The notes under the pieces were generated by a model that ran no database searches, was not told the origin of the DNA, and saw only the letters and a program-made list of their open reading frames with translations. A stretch of 64,000 bases of DNA from Chloroflexota bacterium. Lineage in GTDB: Bacteria > Chloroflexota > UBA4733. Position numbers and translations under genes: made by a program. This document shows, one piece after another, positions 49,519 to 58,105 of the stretch. Position 1 is the first letter of the stretch. Every line of letters begins with the position of its first letter. Location: assembly GCA_025449435.1 (NCBI GenBank), contig JANWJO010000201.1, positions 13,362 to 77,361 of the forward strand. The letters run 5' to 3'.

Positions 49519-51987
49519 ATGCCGGCTCCCCGGACGGATGTGCCGCTCGATAGCCAGGAACGAGGCAGCTTGATGGCCAGAGCGGTGGTCCGTCGGTCCT
49601 CTGATAGCACGGAGCGCGGATTCGAGCTGGCATCGGGCCTGTTCTTACTGCTCGCTGGCGCCTTCCTGGCATACACGGTCTACTTTGTATTGCCAAAGCC
49701 AGCCGGGCCTAACGGTACAACTTGGGTTGCTGTTGGGCTAGCAGGAGTCGTGGCAGTGCTTGGCGTCGTCATTCTCGTGCGCTCACAGCGTAGCCGCCGA
49801 CCATCCAGTGCCGCATTCCTTGACATACTCAAGTGGTGCGATCATCAATTAACGCTAGCATCCGATGTTCCGCGGGTGGTGACCGTGGTCGTGGAAGGAT
49901 TACGCGGCCTCCTCGATTCCCGCGAGCGTGCCGCTCTCTACCTGGGCGATGAAGATGCTATGCGGCTGGCTGGTGCGACAACGACCGAGGTTATGGCGGC
50001 GACGGTAGCCTCGCTTTCACTAGCAGAGTTGCCGCAACGCCAGCGAACGGGGTTGGCGCTCGGAGAGCCCATCGAAGCTAGCGGGAGCGCTGTTGCCGTC
50101 CTCGCTCGACGGCTGCATCTCTCTGCAGAGTCGAGATGGGCGTATGTAGTACCTGTGTCGCATCATAACGGGGTTCTTGGACTCATCGTCGTTCACGCCC
50201 CGGCCGAGATGGTGGCGGAGCGGTTCTCCGCGATCACTGCTTTGGCCTCCAGCGCGGCGTTGGCGTTACGATCAGTCCAGCCGGCCCGCACTCCGGACGA
50301 TGTGGCGCGCGAAGCGCTGGTCCGGCAAATGCCGGACGTCTGGCTCGTGGTGTCCACCGACGGGTCCATTGAATATGCTTCCGACGCCGCTCAATTAGTG
50401 TTCGGTACCGCGGCCGTGGAGTTGACCGGCCGGTCGATCTTGGACCTTGTGGCTGCTGCAGACGCACCAGAGCTCATTCGAGCGCTCGCGCAAACGTCGA
50501 GCGACCGAGCACAGGTTCATCTGGACACCATCGAGGTGCGAAGCGCGACGGGCGTGAGTGTTGCGCGGTCCCTGACTACACGACCATTCACCATGGCAAA
50601 TGACCAACCCGGAATACTAGCCGTCCTGCGCGATCGGGCGGAAGTGGGAACCCTTCGTGACCCACTGACGGGCCTGGCGACGCTCGAACTGTTCCACGAC
50701 CGGCTGCAACACGGCCTGGATCGCACACGCGAGCAGGGCACGGCGATGACGCTGCTTCTCGCCAGCGTCGATCGGTACGAGGATGTCACGACCGGATGGA
50801 ATGCGCAGCAACGCCGTACGTTGTTGGGACAGCTAGCCAGTCGAGCTACACCAGCACTGAGCGAAAGCGACACATTGGCTATTGTTTCGAACTCAACCCT
50901 AGCGGTAGTGCGCGAAGGGCCTGGGAGTTCGCTCCATCGGGCGCAGAGTTTGGCTGCGATGCTCGTGCAGTTGCTGAGCGGTGACTATCACGTGGCTGGC
51001 AAGTCGGTGAGCGTGACTATGAGCGCCGGCGGCGCGGTCACCGTCGGGTCGTGGCCGGCGGAGCGCGACTTCTTCCACCTGGCAGAACGCTCGCTCAATT
51101 CGGTGCAACAGAGAGGGGGAGGGGGAGGGGGAGGCAGCGAGGTCTTCGCCACGCTCGCCACATCAGCCGTGCACGGCGCCCCTACTTCCGGTCTCCATCT
51201 CGCCGAAGTCGTGCAGGATCACCAGTTCAAGATCGTGTATCAACCGGTCGTGAACGCGAAGACGCAACGGATCGACCACGTTGAAGCGCTGGTGCGGTTG
51301 TTCGACCCGGAGACTGGGATGCACCAGCCTGTCGAGTTTCTACCGGTCATCGAGGACAGTGGACTAGCACATGCGTTTGGTCGCTGGTTGCTGGCCGAAG
51401 CGTGTTCGTCCGCTCAGTATATGGGTGCAGTAGTCGGTGGGGAGACGCCATTCGTATCGGTGAATCTGTCGCCTCTGCAGTTTGTGGCAGGCGATCTGGT
51501 ACAGGTGGTGGCGAGCGCCCTGGAAATCTCTGGAGTGGCTGCCAGTGACCTACAACTTGAGCTCGATGCGCAACGGCTCACAGGCGCGCCCGACAGCGTA
51601 TTGCGGCAGCTTGAGCAACTGCATCGCATGGGGATACGGCTCGCCATCGACCATCTGGCGCCTGGGCTGCTCGGTAATCAAGCGCTGCTGACTGTACCGC
51701 TTGGAATGGTCAAGCTCGATCGCGCCTTCAGCGAGTGGGCCCTGAACAGCGATGGGGATGCGGCCCTAGCGTGTGGCTTGCTGGCTCACGGACTTGGAAC
51801 CGGATGGCGTGTGGTGGCTGTCGGCGTCGAATCGAAGGCGGAGTTCGATCGCGTGCCGCTGTTGGGTGCGGAACTCGCCCAGGGCTTCTACATCGCGCAC
51901 CCGCTCTCGCTGGTAGATGTGTGCGAACTACTCAAGCGTGCGCACTTCGATCCGTCGTGGTTTCAACAGCGGTTGCTGGTGCCTTAG
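49519..51987 (+). CDS. membrane GAF-PAS-GGDEF-EAL protein with degenerate catalytic motifs
   Basis: An 822-residue protein: two transmembrane helices (about 36-57 and 69-87), a GAF-like domain (about 100-260), PAS (about 270-380), a GGDEF-like domain (about 380-545) and EAL (about 560-805). The GGDEF signature is replaced by SNSTL near 455, so no cyclase activity is expected. In EAL the first Glu is kept (VEALVR), as are NLSPLQF and VKLDRAF, but the DDFG motif reads DHLA near 711 and LEITE reads LELDA. It probably binds rather than cleaves c-di-GMP, or acts through protein contacts. A poly-Gly stretch links the two domains. ATG 49519 follows AGAGGTAAGG. An RHS fragment is joined right after its stop. 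Confidence 0.82.
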   Translation: MPAPRTDVPLDSQERGSLMARAVVRRSSDSTERGFELASGLFLLLAGAFLAYTVYFVLPKPAGPNGTTWVAVGLAGVVAVLGVVILVRSQRSRRPSSAAFLDILKWCDHQLTLASDVPRVVTVVVEGLRGLLDSRERAALYLGDEDAMRLAGATTTEVMAATVASLSLAELPQRQRTGLALGEPIEASGSAVAVLARRLHLSAESRWAYVVPVSHHNGVLGLIVVHAPAEMVAERFSAITALASSAALALRSVQPARTPDDVAREALVRQMPDVWLVVSTDGSIEYASDAAQLVFGTAAVELTGRSILDLVAAADAPELIRALAQTSSDRAQVHLDTIEVRSATGVSVARSLTTRPFTMANDQPGILAVLRDRAEVGTLRDPLTGLATLELFHDRLQHGLDRTREQGTAMTLLLASVDRYEDVTTGWNAQQRRTLLGQLASRATPALSESDTLAIVSNSTLAVVREGPGSSLHRAQSLAAMLVQLLSGDYHVAGKSVSVTMSAGGAVTVGSWPAERDFFHLAERSLNSVQQRGGGGGGGSEVFATLATSAVHGAPTSGLHLAEVVQDHQFKIVYQPVVNAKTQRIDHVEALVRLFDPETGMHQPVEFLPVIEDSGLAHAFGRWLLAEACSSAQYMGAVVGGETPFVSVNLSPLQFVAGDLVQVVASALEISGVAASDLQLELDAQRLTGAPDSVLRQLEQLHRMGIRLAIDHLAPGLLGNQALLTVPLGMVKLDRAFSEWALNSDGDAALACGLLAHGLGTGWRVVAVGVESKAEFDRVPLLGAELAQGFYIAHPLSLVDVCELLKRAHFDPSWFQQRLLVP
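51115..51132 (+). repeat. (GGGGGA)3 hexanucleotide repeat inside the GGDEF-EAL gene
   Basis: Three perfect GGGGGA units encode most of an eight-glycine run between the GGDEF-like and EAL domains. Gain or loss of units would keep the frame while altering linker length. The G-runs could also form a quadruplex in the coding strand. Confidence 0.7.
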
Positions 51988-52868
51988 AGTACGCGGTGCA
52001 CAGCGAGACCGCGCGGTCCGGCGGTGGCAGCAACAAACTCACCACGCTGTATGGCTACGACGCGCTGAAGCAACTCACCACCGCCGGACCGTCGGGGAGT
52101 CAGACTACGCACTGCTACGATCCGGTGGGCAATCGCGTCAGCACGACCGCTGGCTGTCCCCAACCCTACAGCATCACCTATGACAAAGCCGATCGCTTGA
52201 CCAGCGCCACGGTGGGCGGCACCACCACCACCACCACTTACAACGGAGATGGGCTGCGCATGAGCCAGACCAGCGGGAGGATCACCAGCCCCGCGGTGTG
52301 GGATGTGGCCAGCGGCTTGCCCCAGTTCCTCTATGACGGGACGCGCTACTACATCGACGGACTCGACCTCTTGTACTCGATCAACCCCTCGGGACTAAAC
52401 AGTCCCAGCAGTCCAAACTCCTTGACCACCCACTTGCGCATCGACCAACTGGATGGGGTGGGGAGTGTGCGCGCCCTCACCGACGAGAACGGGACCCTGG
52501 TGGGCACGCAGATCAGCGATGCCTTGGGGGCGAACACTGGTCAGGTGGGACTCAAACTTCAACCCTTTGGCTACAGCGGCGAGCCGGTGGACAGCACGGG
52601 ACTGGTGTTCCTACGCGCGCGGTACTACGACTCCAGTGTGGGCCGGCTCCTGAGCCAGGACATATACGCGGGCTCAGCCAGCCAGCCGCTGTCGCTCAAC
52701 CGCTACACGTATGTGCTCAACTCCCCGACCTTCACCGCCGATCCCGGCAGGTTGTCACCTGCTGAACCATCCGATTTGGGTTCATCCGGGAGTCCACCCG
52801 GCAAGTCCCAGATCCTCAAGAGCGATAACCCCTGCGTGAGCTCCGGTAGTGGCAGCCTAGCGGGCTAA
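51988..52868 (+). pseudogene. RHS repeat-associated core fragment (5' and toxin ends missing)
   Basis: Directly after the stop of the GGDEF-EAL gene a new frame encodes about 290 residues of an RHS/YD-repeat protein: YD-type repeats (YGYDALKQLTTAG, CYDPVGNRVSTTAG, ITYDKADRLTSATVGG), IDQLDGVGSVRALTD, the core FGYSGEPVDSTGLVFLRARYYDSSVGRLLSQDIY, and then a divergent tail. No start codon with a ribosome site exists at the left end, and most of a normal RHS protein (more than 1000 residues) is absent. RHS proteins wrap and deliver polymorphic toxins. This looks like a recombination remnant. Confidence 0.8.
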
Positions 52869-53258
52869 GTGGTGAATGCCGCCTGCCTGATCACCATCAT
52901 GCTGGCCGGTGGGACGGCCTCCTTTTGGATACCGTCCGGCTGGCTCACCGTAACCATTTACTTCGATATGACACCGAAGCCACCATCCGATGGCACTGGT
53001 GGCGACCGACCGTATCGCAGCGAGGACGCTCCACCCGCGAGCGAACCCACGCGACTGCCCAAGGCTTGGGTCAAACACCTGGGAAGTTAACAGTACGCAA
53101 ACAAGGAGAAAGCCCAAACTGGTGGAGGCGGGGCGGATCTGTACTACGGCGACAAAACTGGCGACGTGAATTGCGTACCCAAGCAAGGGCCGCAGGATGC
53201 TCAACGGGCGAAACAGCACCGTGTGCAAGCATTAAGTAGGCTTAGCGTGCCGTCATGA
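52869..53258 (+). pseudogene. possible decayed C-terminal continuation of the RHS fragment
   Basis: The RHS frame continues past its TAA without a frameshift. It stays open for 73 codons (52869-53090, with a hydrophobic stretch near the start), meets a second TAA, then is open for 55 more codons to TGA at 53256-53258, including a Gly-rich YYGDKTGDVNCVPKQ segment. Two in-frame stops could mark a decayed variable tip, or the frame could be open by chance. No toxin family and no immunity gene are recognised. The last bases hold the moaC promoter region. Nothing else is seen in this gap. Confidence 0.35.
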
Positions 53259-53262
53259 ACCG

Positions 53263-53268
53263 TACAAT
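53263..53268 (+). promoter_or_regulatory. -10 box for a leaderless moaC transcript
   Basis: TACAAT lies six bases before the moaC ATG at 53275, so transcription would begin at or next to the start codon. No Shine-Dalgarno sequence is present. The -35 region is weak. The same spacing is seen at the Rrf2 gene (61338). Confidence 0.45.
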
Positions 53269-53274
53269 GCACGT

Positions 53275-53775
53275 ATGCAAGATGATACACCGGTGCTCTC
53301 TCACCTCGATGCCCAAGGGCATGCCCACATGGTCGACGTGTCCGCCAAGCCCGATACCGCACGCCGGGCTATAGCTCGTGGCGAGGTGTGGATGCGCGAG
53401 GAGACAATTCGTCTCATCAAGGATGGTACGGTCCCCAAGGGTGACGTGCTCGGTGTCGCGCGCATCGCGGCGATTCTGGCCGCCAAGCAGACATCGACGC
53501 TGATTCCCCTTTGTCATCCGATTCCACTGGGCGCCGTGGATGTCACGTTTCAACTTGAAAGTCAGGACCACGTCAATGTTGAGGTGAGCGTGACCACCAC
53601 TGGCAAGACTGGCGCCGAAATGGAGGCCCTCACGGCGGTGGCGACGGCGTGCTTGACCATCTACGACATGTGTAAAGCAGCAGAAAAGGGCATCCGGATC
53701 GAAGGCATCCGGTTGCTCCACAAGTCCGGGGGCAAGAGCGGCGACTGGACGTCGAAAGACGGGGGGCACGATTGA
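53275..53775 (+). CDS. moaC: MoaC, cyclic pyranopterin monophosphate synthase
   Basis: A 166-residue enzyme of molybdopterin synthesis acting after Moa[70 protein letters not shown] and the C-terminal [13 protein letters not shown] carry the conserved catalytic Lys, His and Asp/Glu residues. Length is normal. There is no ribosome site before the ATG, and a -10-like box just upstream suggests leaderless expression. It overlaps mog by TTGA. Confidence 0.95.
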   Translation: MQDDTPVLSHLDAQGHAHMVDVSAKPDTARRAIARGEVWMREETIRLIKDGTVPKGDVLGVARIAAILAAKQTSTLIPLCHPIPLGAVDVTFQLESQDHVNVEVSVTTTGKTGAEMEALTAVATACLTIYDMCKAAEKGIRIEGIRLLHKSGGKSGDWTSKDGGHD

Positions 53776-54287
53776 CCGCGCCCAGAAACCTGTTCGCCGC
53801 CGTGCTCACGGTGTCGGATCGCGGTGCCGCGGGCACCGCCGTCGATACCAGCGGTCCAGAATTGGCGTCCTTGCTGGAAGGCGCTGGATTCACTGTCGTC
53901 GAACGTTCCATCGTGCCTGACGAGATTGAGCGAATCGCTTCTGCCCTCCGATATTTGGTTGACTTTGGTGACGTAGATATCATCTGTACAACGGGCGGCA
54001 CAGGACCAGCACCGCGGGACGTGACGCCAGAAGCGACCTTGCAAGTGGTCCGCCGTCAACTGCCCGGTTTTGGCGAGGCGATGCGTGCGGCGAGCCTTCA
54101 GGTGACGCCACTCGGCATGCTCAGCCGGTCGGTCGCGGGCATCGCCGGCCGAACATTGATCGTGAACTTCCCGGGCAGCCCTAAGGCCGTGCGGGAGTGC
54201 TTTGCGGTGGTCCAACCAGTGCTACGACACACCATCGAACTCATCGTTGCTGGCCAGGGCGAACACGTTACGTCGCCTGGCGGCTGA
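53772..54287 (+). CDS. MogA/MoaB family molybdopterin adenylyltransferase-like protein
   Basis: A 171-residue protein of the MoCF-binding family, which adenylylates molybdopterin before metal insertion (MogA) or is a close relative (MoaB). [42 protein letters not shown] and [16 protein letters not shown] are the hallmarks. The start is TTG overlapping the moaC stop. The last 20 bp overlap the convergent murJ gene. Confidence 0.92.
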   Translation: MTAPRNLFAAVLTVSDRGAAGTAVDTSGPELASLLEGAGFTVVERSIVPDEIERIASALRYLVDFGDVDIICTTGGTGPAPRDVTPEATLQVVRRQLPGFGEAMRAASLQVTPLGMLSRSVAGIAGRTLIVNFPGSPKAVRECFAVVQPVLRHTIELIVAGQGEHVTSPGG

Positions 54288-55815
54288 ATACCCGCTGGAC
54301 GAGGCGCCGCTCGTCACCCCTCCACACAAACAGCACCAGTGCAAAAAGTAAAGCTCCGCAACCGCCAACCACGAGGAGTGACGCTGCTTGAGCGAGTCGC
54401 CCTGTGCCGAATTCGACGGTAAACATGGCAAGGGCCACAAAGCATGCGGCGCCAGCAACCACAGATGCCGCGAGCGAGCGCCCCCAACTGGACAGGACAC
54501 GCTCCTGAAGGATCGCCGGCTCACGGCGCACGAGCAAGGCCGCGAGGATGACGGCGTGTACGCAGTTCTGCAGCGTATTGGCCACGACGAGGGCCCGCCA
54601 ATCGGCAATGCGCAAGCCGGTGAAGGCGGCGATGGCCCACACCACGGCGGTAACCACCGCGACTGCTGTTGGTGTGCGCGTGTCGTGTCGCGCGTAGAAA
54701 GCCGTGACGAGCAACTGGTCGGCGGCATTAAACGGGATCAGTGGCGCGTTCAACCAGAATGCCCAGGTGGTCGCTGTTGCATCGCCCTGGGTAAATGCAC
54801 CATGTTGGAAGATCACGTCGATCGCTGGCCGTCCGAGCGATAGCATCAGTGCAGTTACCGGCATCGTGAGCATCACGGCGATCTTAAGGCCACTGGCGAT
54901 AGTTCGCCGGTACGCTGACCAGTCCTTCGACGCGGCGTATTGCGAGATGGTGGGTAAGATGGCCATCGAGAGCGCCGTCGACACCAACCCAAGCGGCGCC
55001 TGGACGAGGCGCGTGGCGTAGTAGGACGCTGACAGAGTGCCAGAGCCTGTCGTCGAGTACAAGTGGCGTTCGACCACTACGACGAGCCCGGTGACGATCA
55101 CGCTCCCTGCCACTGGGAGATACAGCCTGCCGATGTGCCGGAGCTCGGGATTATCCAGGTTGATGCTCAACGAAAATGGCATGTTGGACCGCTTGAGCGC
55201 GACGACCTGTATGACCAGTTGTAGCCCGGAGCCCATTAGTAGTCCAAGGGCAGCACTCTGGATCCCCACGCGATGGAGCAGGAGGATGCCAAAGATAGCG
55301 CCGCAATTGATGGCCGCAACCGATAACGCTGACACGAGATAGCGTTGCAGCGAGTACAAGATTGAGGTGGCGATTGCCGAGAGCCCTAACAGCAGGACGG
55401 TCGGTGCGAGTAAACGGACGAGCACTGTTTCCTGGTCCAACGCCGCTGGCGAATACCCGCCGGACATTACGCCCACGAGCGCCGGGGCTGCTACCTCGAG
55501 TGCTACCACCACCGCGACTAGCACCACAAAACCAGCGGCAAAGACGGTGTTCACCAGGCGCCAAAACGAACTTTCAGCGTCTCGCGCTGCTAGCCGGCTA
55601 AAGGTTGGAATAAGGGCGGCACTGACCATGCCACTCACGAGCAAGTCGTACACGACGGTGGAGAGGCTTTGCGCCGCCACGAAGATGTCGGTACTGGTGC
55701 TGCGGCCGAAATACAGCGCCATTACAGGATCGCGTACGAGCCCGAGGAGGCGGCTGATCACACCGCCGAGCGCCACGAGCGTGGCCGCGCCAAACAGCCG
55801 CCGCGTCGAGCTCAC
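54268..55815 (-). CDS. murJ: MurJ-type lipid II flippase
   Basis: A 515-residue MOP-superfamily protein with about 14 transmembrane helices, exporting lipid II for peptidoglycan synthesis. The N-terminal LGGVISRLLGLVRDPVMALYFG and the FVAAQSL region, the central YYATRLVQAPLGLVSTALSMAILPTISQYAA with the essential Arg, and FWLNAPLIPFNAADQLLVTAFYARHDTRTP are diagnostic. The start GTG overlaps the heptose adenylyltransferase stop. Last gene of trmD-kinase-adenylyltransferase-murJ. Confidence 0.93.
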   Translation of the reverse strand: MSSTRRLFGAATLVALGGVISRLLGLVRDPVMALYFGRSTSTDIFVAAQSLSTVVYDLLVSGMVSAALIPTFSRLAARDAESSFWRLVNTVFAAGFVVLVAVVVALEVAAPALVGVMSGGYSPAALDQETVLVRLLAPTVLLLGLSAIATSILYSLQRYLVSALSVAAINCGAIFGILLLHRVGIQSAALGLLMGSGLQLVIQVVALKRSNMPFSLSINLDNPELRHIGRLYLPVAGSVIVTGLVVVVERHLYSTTGSGTLSASYYATRLVQAPLGLVSTALSMAILPTISQYAASKDWSAYRRTIASGLKIAVMLTMPVTALMLSLGRPAIDVIFQHGAFTQGDATATTWAFWLNAPLIPFNAADQLLVTAFYARHDTRTPTAVAVVTAVVWAIAAFTGLRIADWRALVVANTLQNCVHAVILAALLVRREPAILQERVLSSWGRSLAASVVAGAACFVALAMFTVEFGTGRLAQAASLLVVGGCGALLFALVLFVWRGDERRLVQRVFSRQAT

Positions 55816-56315
55816 GCTTGTTGCCGGATACGCTCGATCAATGCTGTGGTCGAGCGCCCCTCTACGAACGACAGCAACTCGACCCGTCCGCCGTATGCCA
55901 CGACGCTAGCTAGCTCGGGAATACGCGCTGCGGCGACCTCGAGCGACCCGTAATCCCCGCCCTTGACGTACAGGTCGGGTTGGAGTGCCTCGATCAGGTT
56001 GTTGGCGGTTCGCTCGCTGAACAGCAGCGCGATGTCCACACAACGGAGTCCGGCGACCATCGCTACGCGGTCTGCTTCCGGCATAATCGGGCGTGACGGA
56101 CCTTTGAGCAACCGCGTGGATGCATCGCTATTGACGGCAACAATCAACACGTCGCCGAGCGAACGAGCTTCCTCCAGGTAGTGCAGATGGCCGGTGTGGA
56201 GGAGGTCAAAGACTCCGTTGGTGAACACCACCCGTTGATGCCGGCGGTGTGCTTCGCTTACGAACAGTTTGGCGCCCTCAAGGTCCACCACGCCCCGTGC
56301 GGCCACGGTGCTCAT
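55812..56315 (-). CDS. rfaE2: D-glycero-beta-D-manno-heptose 1-phosphate adenylyltransferase-like (RfaE domain 2)
   Basis: A 167-residue cytidylyltransferase-fold protein. VVFTNGVFDLLHTGHLHYLEEAR contains the HxGH nucleotide motif. VAVNSDASTRLLKGPSRPI, GLRCVDIALLFSE and DLYVKGGDY match the adenylyltransferase half of HldE. ATG 56315 overlaps the kinase stop as ATGA. It would form ADP-heptose with the kinase upstream. The two halves are separate genes here rather than fused. Confidence 0.9.
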   Translation of the reverse strand: MSTVAARGVVDLEGAKLFVSEAHRRHQRVVFTNGVFDLLHTGHLHYLEEARSLGDVLIVAVNSDASTRLLKGPSRPIMPEADRVAMVAGLRCVDIALLFSERTANNLIEALQPDLYVKGGDYGSLEVAAARIPELASVVAYGGRVELLSFVEGRSTTALIERIRQQA

Positions 56316-57322
56316 CGAGGCTTCCACGCCCGCACCGCTTCACGCAGTTCAGGTGCGCTGACTGTAGCAACGCCAGACTTGCACACTGCCACACCAGCCG
56401 CCAGGTTGGCGAGGTGCGCAGCCTCCAAGGGAGTAGCGCCGCTGCCGAGCGCGAGCGCGTACACCGTTGCGGCGGTGTCACCTGCGCCCGTGGCGTCACG
56501 CACTTCTGAATAGGTTGCCACGGGAATGAAGTGGGTACCTTGCCCGCGTTCGTATAACGCCATGCCCAATCCACCTCGAGTGATGAGCACAGCCTTGCCC
56601 CCCATGCGATCTACCAGCCGCGCGGCGCCGGCAGTGAGCGCATCGTCATCAGCTAACGACTGGCCAAGTTCCGCTTCGGCTTCTGGCTGATTCGGTGTCG
56701 CACTGTGGATGCCATAAAACCGCGAGAACTGATCGTGCGCGTCCACCACGACCGGCTTGTTCAAGGCAACAGCCCTGGACAGTACCGACTCGATCACTTC
56801 GGGCGTCAGAATGGCGATGTCGTAATCGGACAGCAGAATCACGTCAACGCTGGCCGCTAGCCTTTGTGCCAATGCCGCTATGCTGGTACCTACTTGGCCG
56901 TTCAGCATTGTCCGGTCGATATGGTCGACGCGAGCCACCTGCTGCGGCATGGTCTGCGCATCACCGCCGATGATCCGAGTCTTGGTGGAGGTATGACGCG
57001 TGGGGTCCACCACCAGACCCGACTCTTGAATGCCGGCCGAGCCAAGCTGTCCGCGCAACTCGTTACCAGCCGCATCGTCGCCCACGACGCCGACCAACCA
57101 TACCGTGGACCCTAACACTGCTGCGTTGTGAGCGGCGTTACCTGCACCTCCTGGGAGAAGATACTTCCTGGTGAGTTCAAAGATGGGAATCGGCGCCTCG
57201 CGAGACAGCCGCGCGGGACGACCCACAATGTATTCATCGGCAACGATATCGCCGACGACTAATAGGCGAACCGTTGCGAGACGGTCAACCCACTCCAGCA
57301 GGCGGTCCTTTGTCGGGATCAC
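56312..57322 (-). CDS. rfaE1: heptose-7-phosphate kinase-like PfkB protein (RfaE domain 1)
   Basis: A 336-residue PfkB/ribokinase-family kinase resembling the N-terminal half of Hld[25 protein letters not shown], the [14 protein letters not shown] loop, [12 protein letters not shown], and [20 protein letters not shown] with the catalytic Asp and anion hole fit D-glycero-D-manno-heptose-7-phosphate kinase. The start GTG overlaps the trmD stop. GmhA and GmhB are not in the window, so the heptose pathway is only partly visible. Confidence 0.88.
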   Translation of the reverse strand: MIPTKDRLLEWVDRLATVRLLVVGDIVADEYIVGRPARLSREAPIPIFELTRKYLLPGGAGNAAHNAAVLGSTVWLVGVVGDDAAGNELRGQLGSAGIQESGLVVDPTRHTSTKTRIIGGDAQTMPQQVARVDHIDRTMLNGQVGTSIAALAQRLAASVDVILLSDYDIAILTPEVIESVLSRAVALNKPVVVDAHDQFSRFYGIHSATPNQPEAEAELGQSLADDDALTAGAARLVDRMGGKAVLITRGGLGMALYERGQGTHFIPVATYSEVRDATGAGDTAATVYALALGSGATPLEAAHLANLAAGVAVCKSGVATVSAPELREAVRAWKPR

Positions 57323-58050
57323 GTGCTGGTCGCCCGACCTTCATCGATGTGGAGCAAGTCGGGCCGGCGCGCTAGTGTGCGCAAGCGTGATTGCTCCTTT
57401 CGCCACGCTTGTATTCTGGCATGGTTGCCCGATAGCAGGACCTCCGGAACGCGCCAGCCCCGAAACTCCGCTGGGCGGGTGTACTGTGGGTACTCCAGTG
57501 CAAGGTCTTCTTGGCCCGTGGCGCCCTTCCCAGTGTCTGAGTGTGCAAACGACTCGTCGCGCGCTGAGCCTTCCGCCAGCACGCCGGGGATGAGGCGCGA
57601 CACCGCGTCCACAATTACAAGGGCGGCAAGCTCCCCACCCGTCAAGATGTAGTCGCCAATCGACAGTTCACGGTCGACCAGGTGCTCGCGGATGCGCTCG
57701 TCTACGCCTTCATAGTGCCCGCAAAGGAGCAGGAGATACTCACGTTGAGCCAACTCGCATGCAACCGCCTGGTTGAACCGTTCGCCGGCTGGATCAACCA
57801 GCACAACGAGCTGTCCGGGCCTACGGATCGCCTCTATAGCCGCGAACACCGGTTCAGGTTTGAGCAACATGCCGTTGCCGCCGCCAAAGACGTAATCATC
57901 TACCGTCTTGTGCTTACCCGTAGCCCAGTCGCGCAATTGATGCACATGCACCGACAGCAACCCTTTGGACTGCGCGCGACCAAGGATGCTGGTCTGCACC
58001 GGCACCGCGAACATGTCCGGAAACAAGGTCACTACGTCGATATGCAGCAT
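57319..58050 (-). CDS. trmD: tRNA (guanine(37)-N1)-methyltransferase
   Basis: A 243-residue SPOUT methyltransferase making m1G37 to prevent frameshifting. [88 protein letters not shown] form the SAM-binding trefoil knot. ATG 58050 is chosen (GGAG upstream) over a frame 11 codons longer. It usually sits with rpsP, rimM and rplS; here it leads an operon with heptose genes and murJ, each overlapping by 4 bp. Confidence 0.94.
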   Translation of the reverse strand: MLHIDVVTLFPDMFAVPVQTSILGRAQSKGLLSVHVHQLRDWATGKHKTVDDYVFGGGNGMLLKPEPVFAAIEAIRRPGQLVVLVDPAGERFNQAVACELAQREYLLLLCGHYEGVDERIREHLVDRELSIGDYILTGGELAALVIVDAVSRLIPGVLAEGSARDESFAHSDTGKGATGQEDLALEYPQYTRPAEFRGWRVPEVLLSGNHARIQAWRKEQSRLRTLARRPDLLHIDEGRATST

Positions 58051-58105
58051 CCTGGCTCCGTTTAACCCGTCCTGGTCGCTCATGACAACACTATCAGACT
58101 GTTTC

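Noticed and set aside
51735..51987. start of the RHS ORF inside the GGDEF-EAL gene
   Set aside because: RHS-like sequence begins only after the EAL stop; the upstream part of that frame is a shadow of the EAL coding region.
52925..53239. 104-codon plus-strand ORF in the RHS tail region
   Set aside because: Arg/Trp-rich composition typical of a wrong frame in GC-rich DNA, with no ribosome site.
51988..53258. mobile element carrying the RHS fragment
   Set aside because: No transposase, integrase, terminal inverted repeat or target duplication is visible around the fragment.
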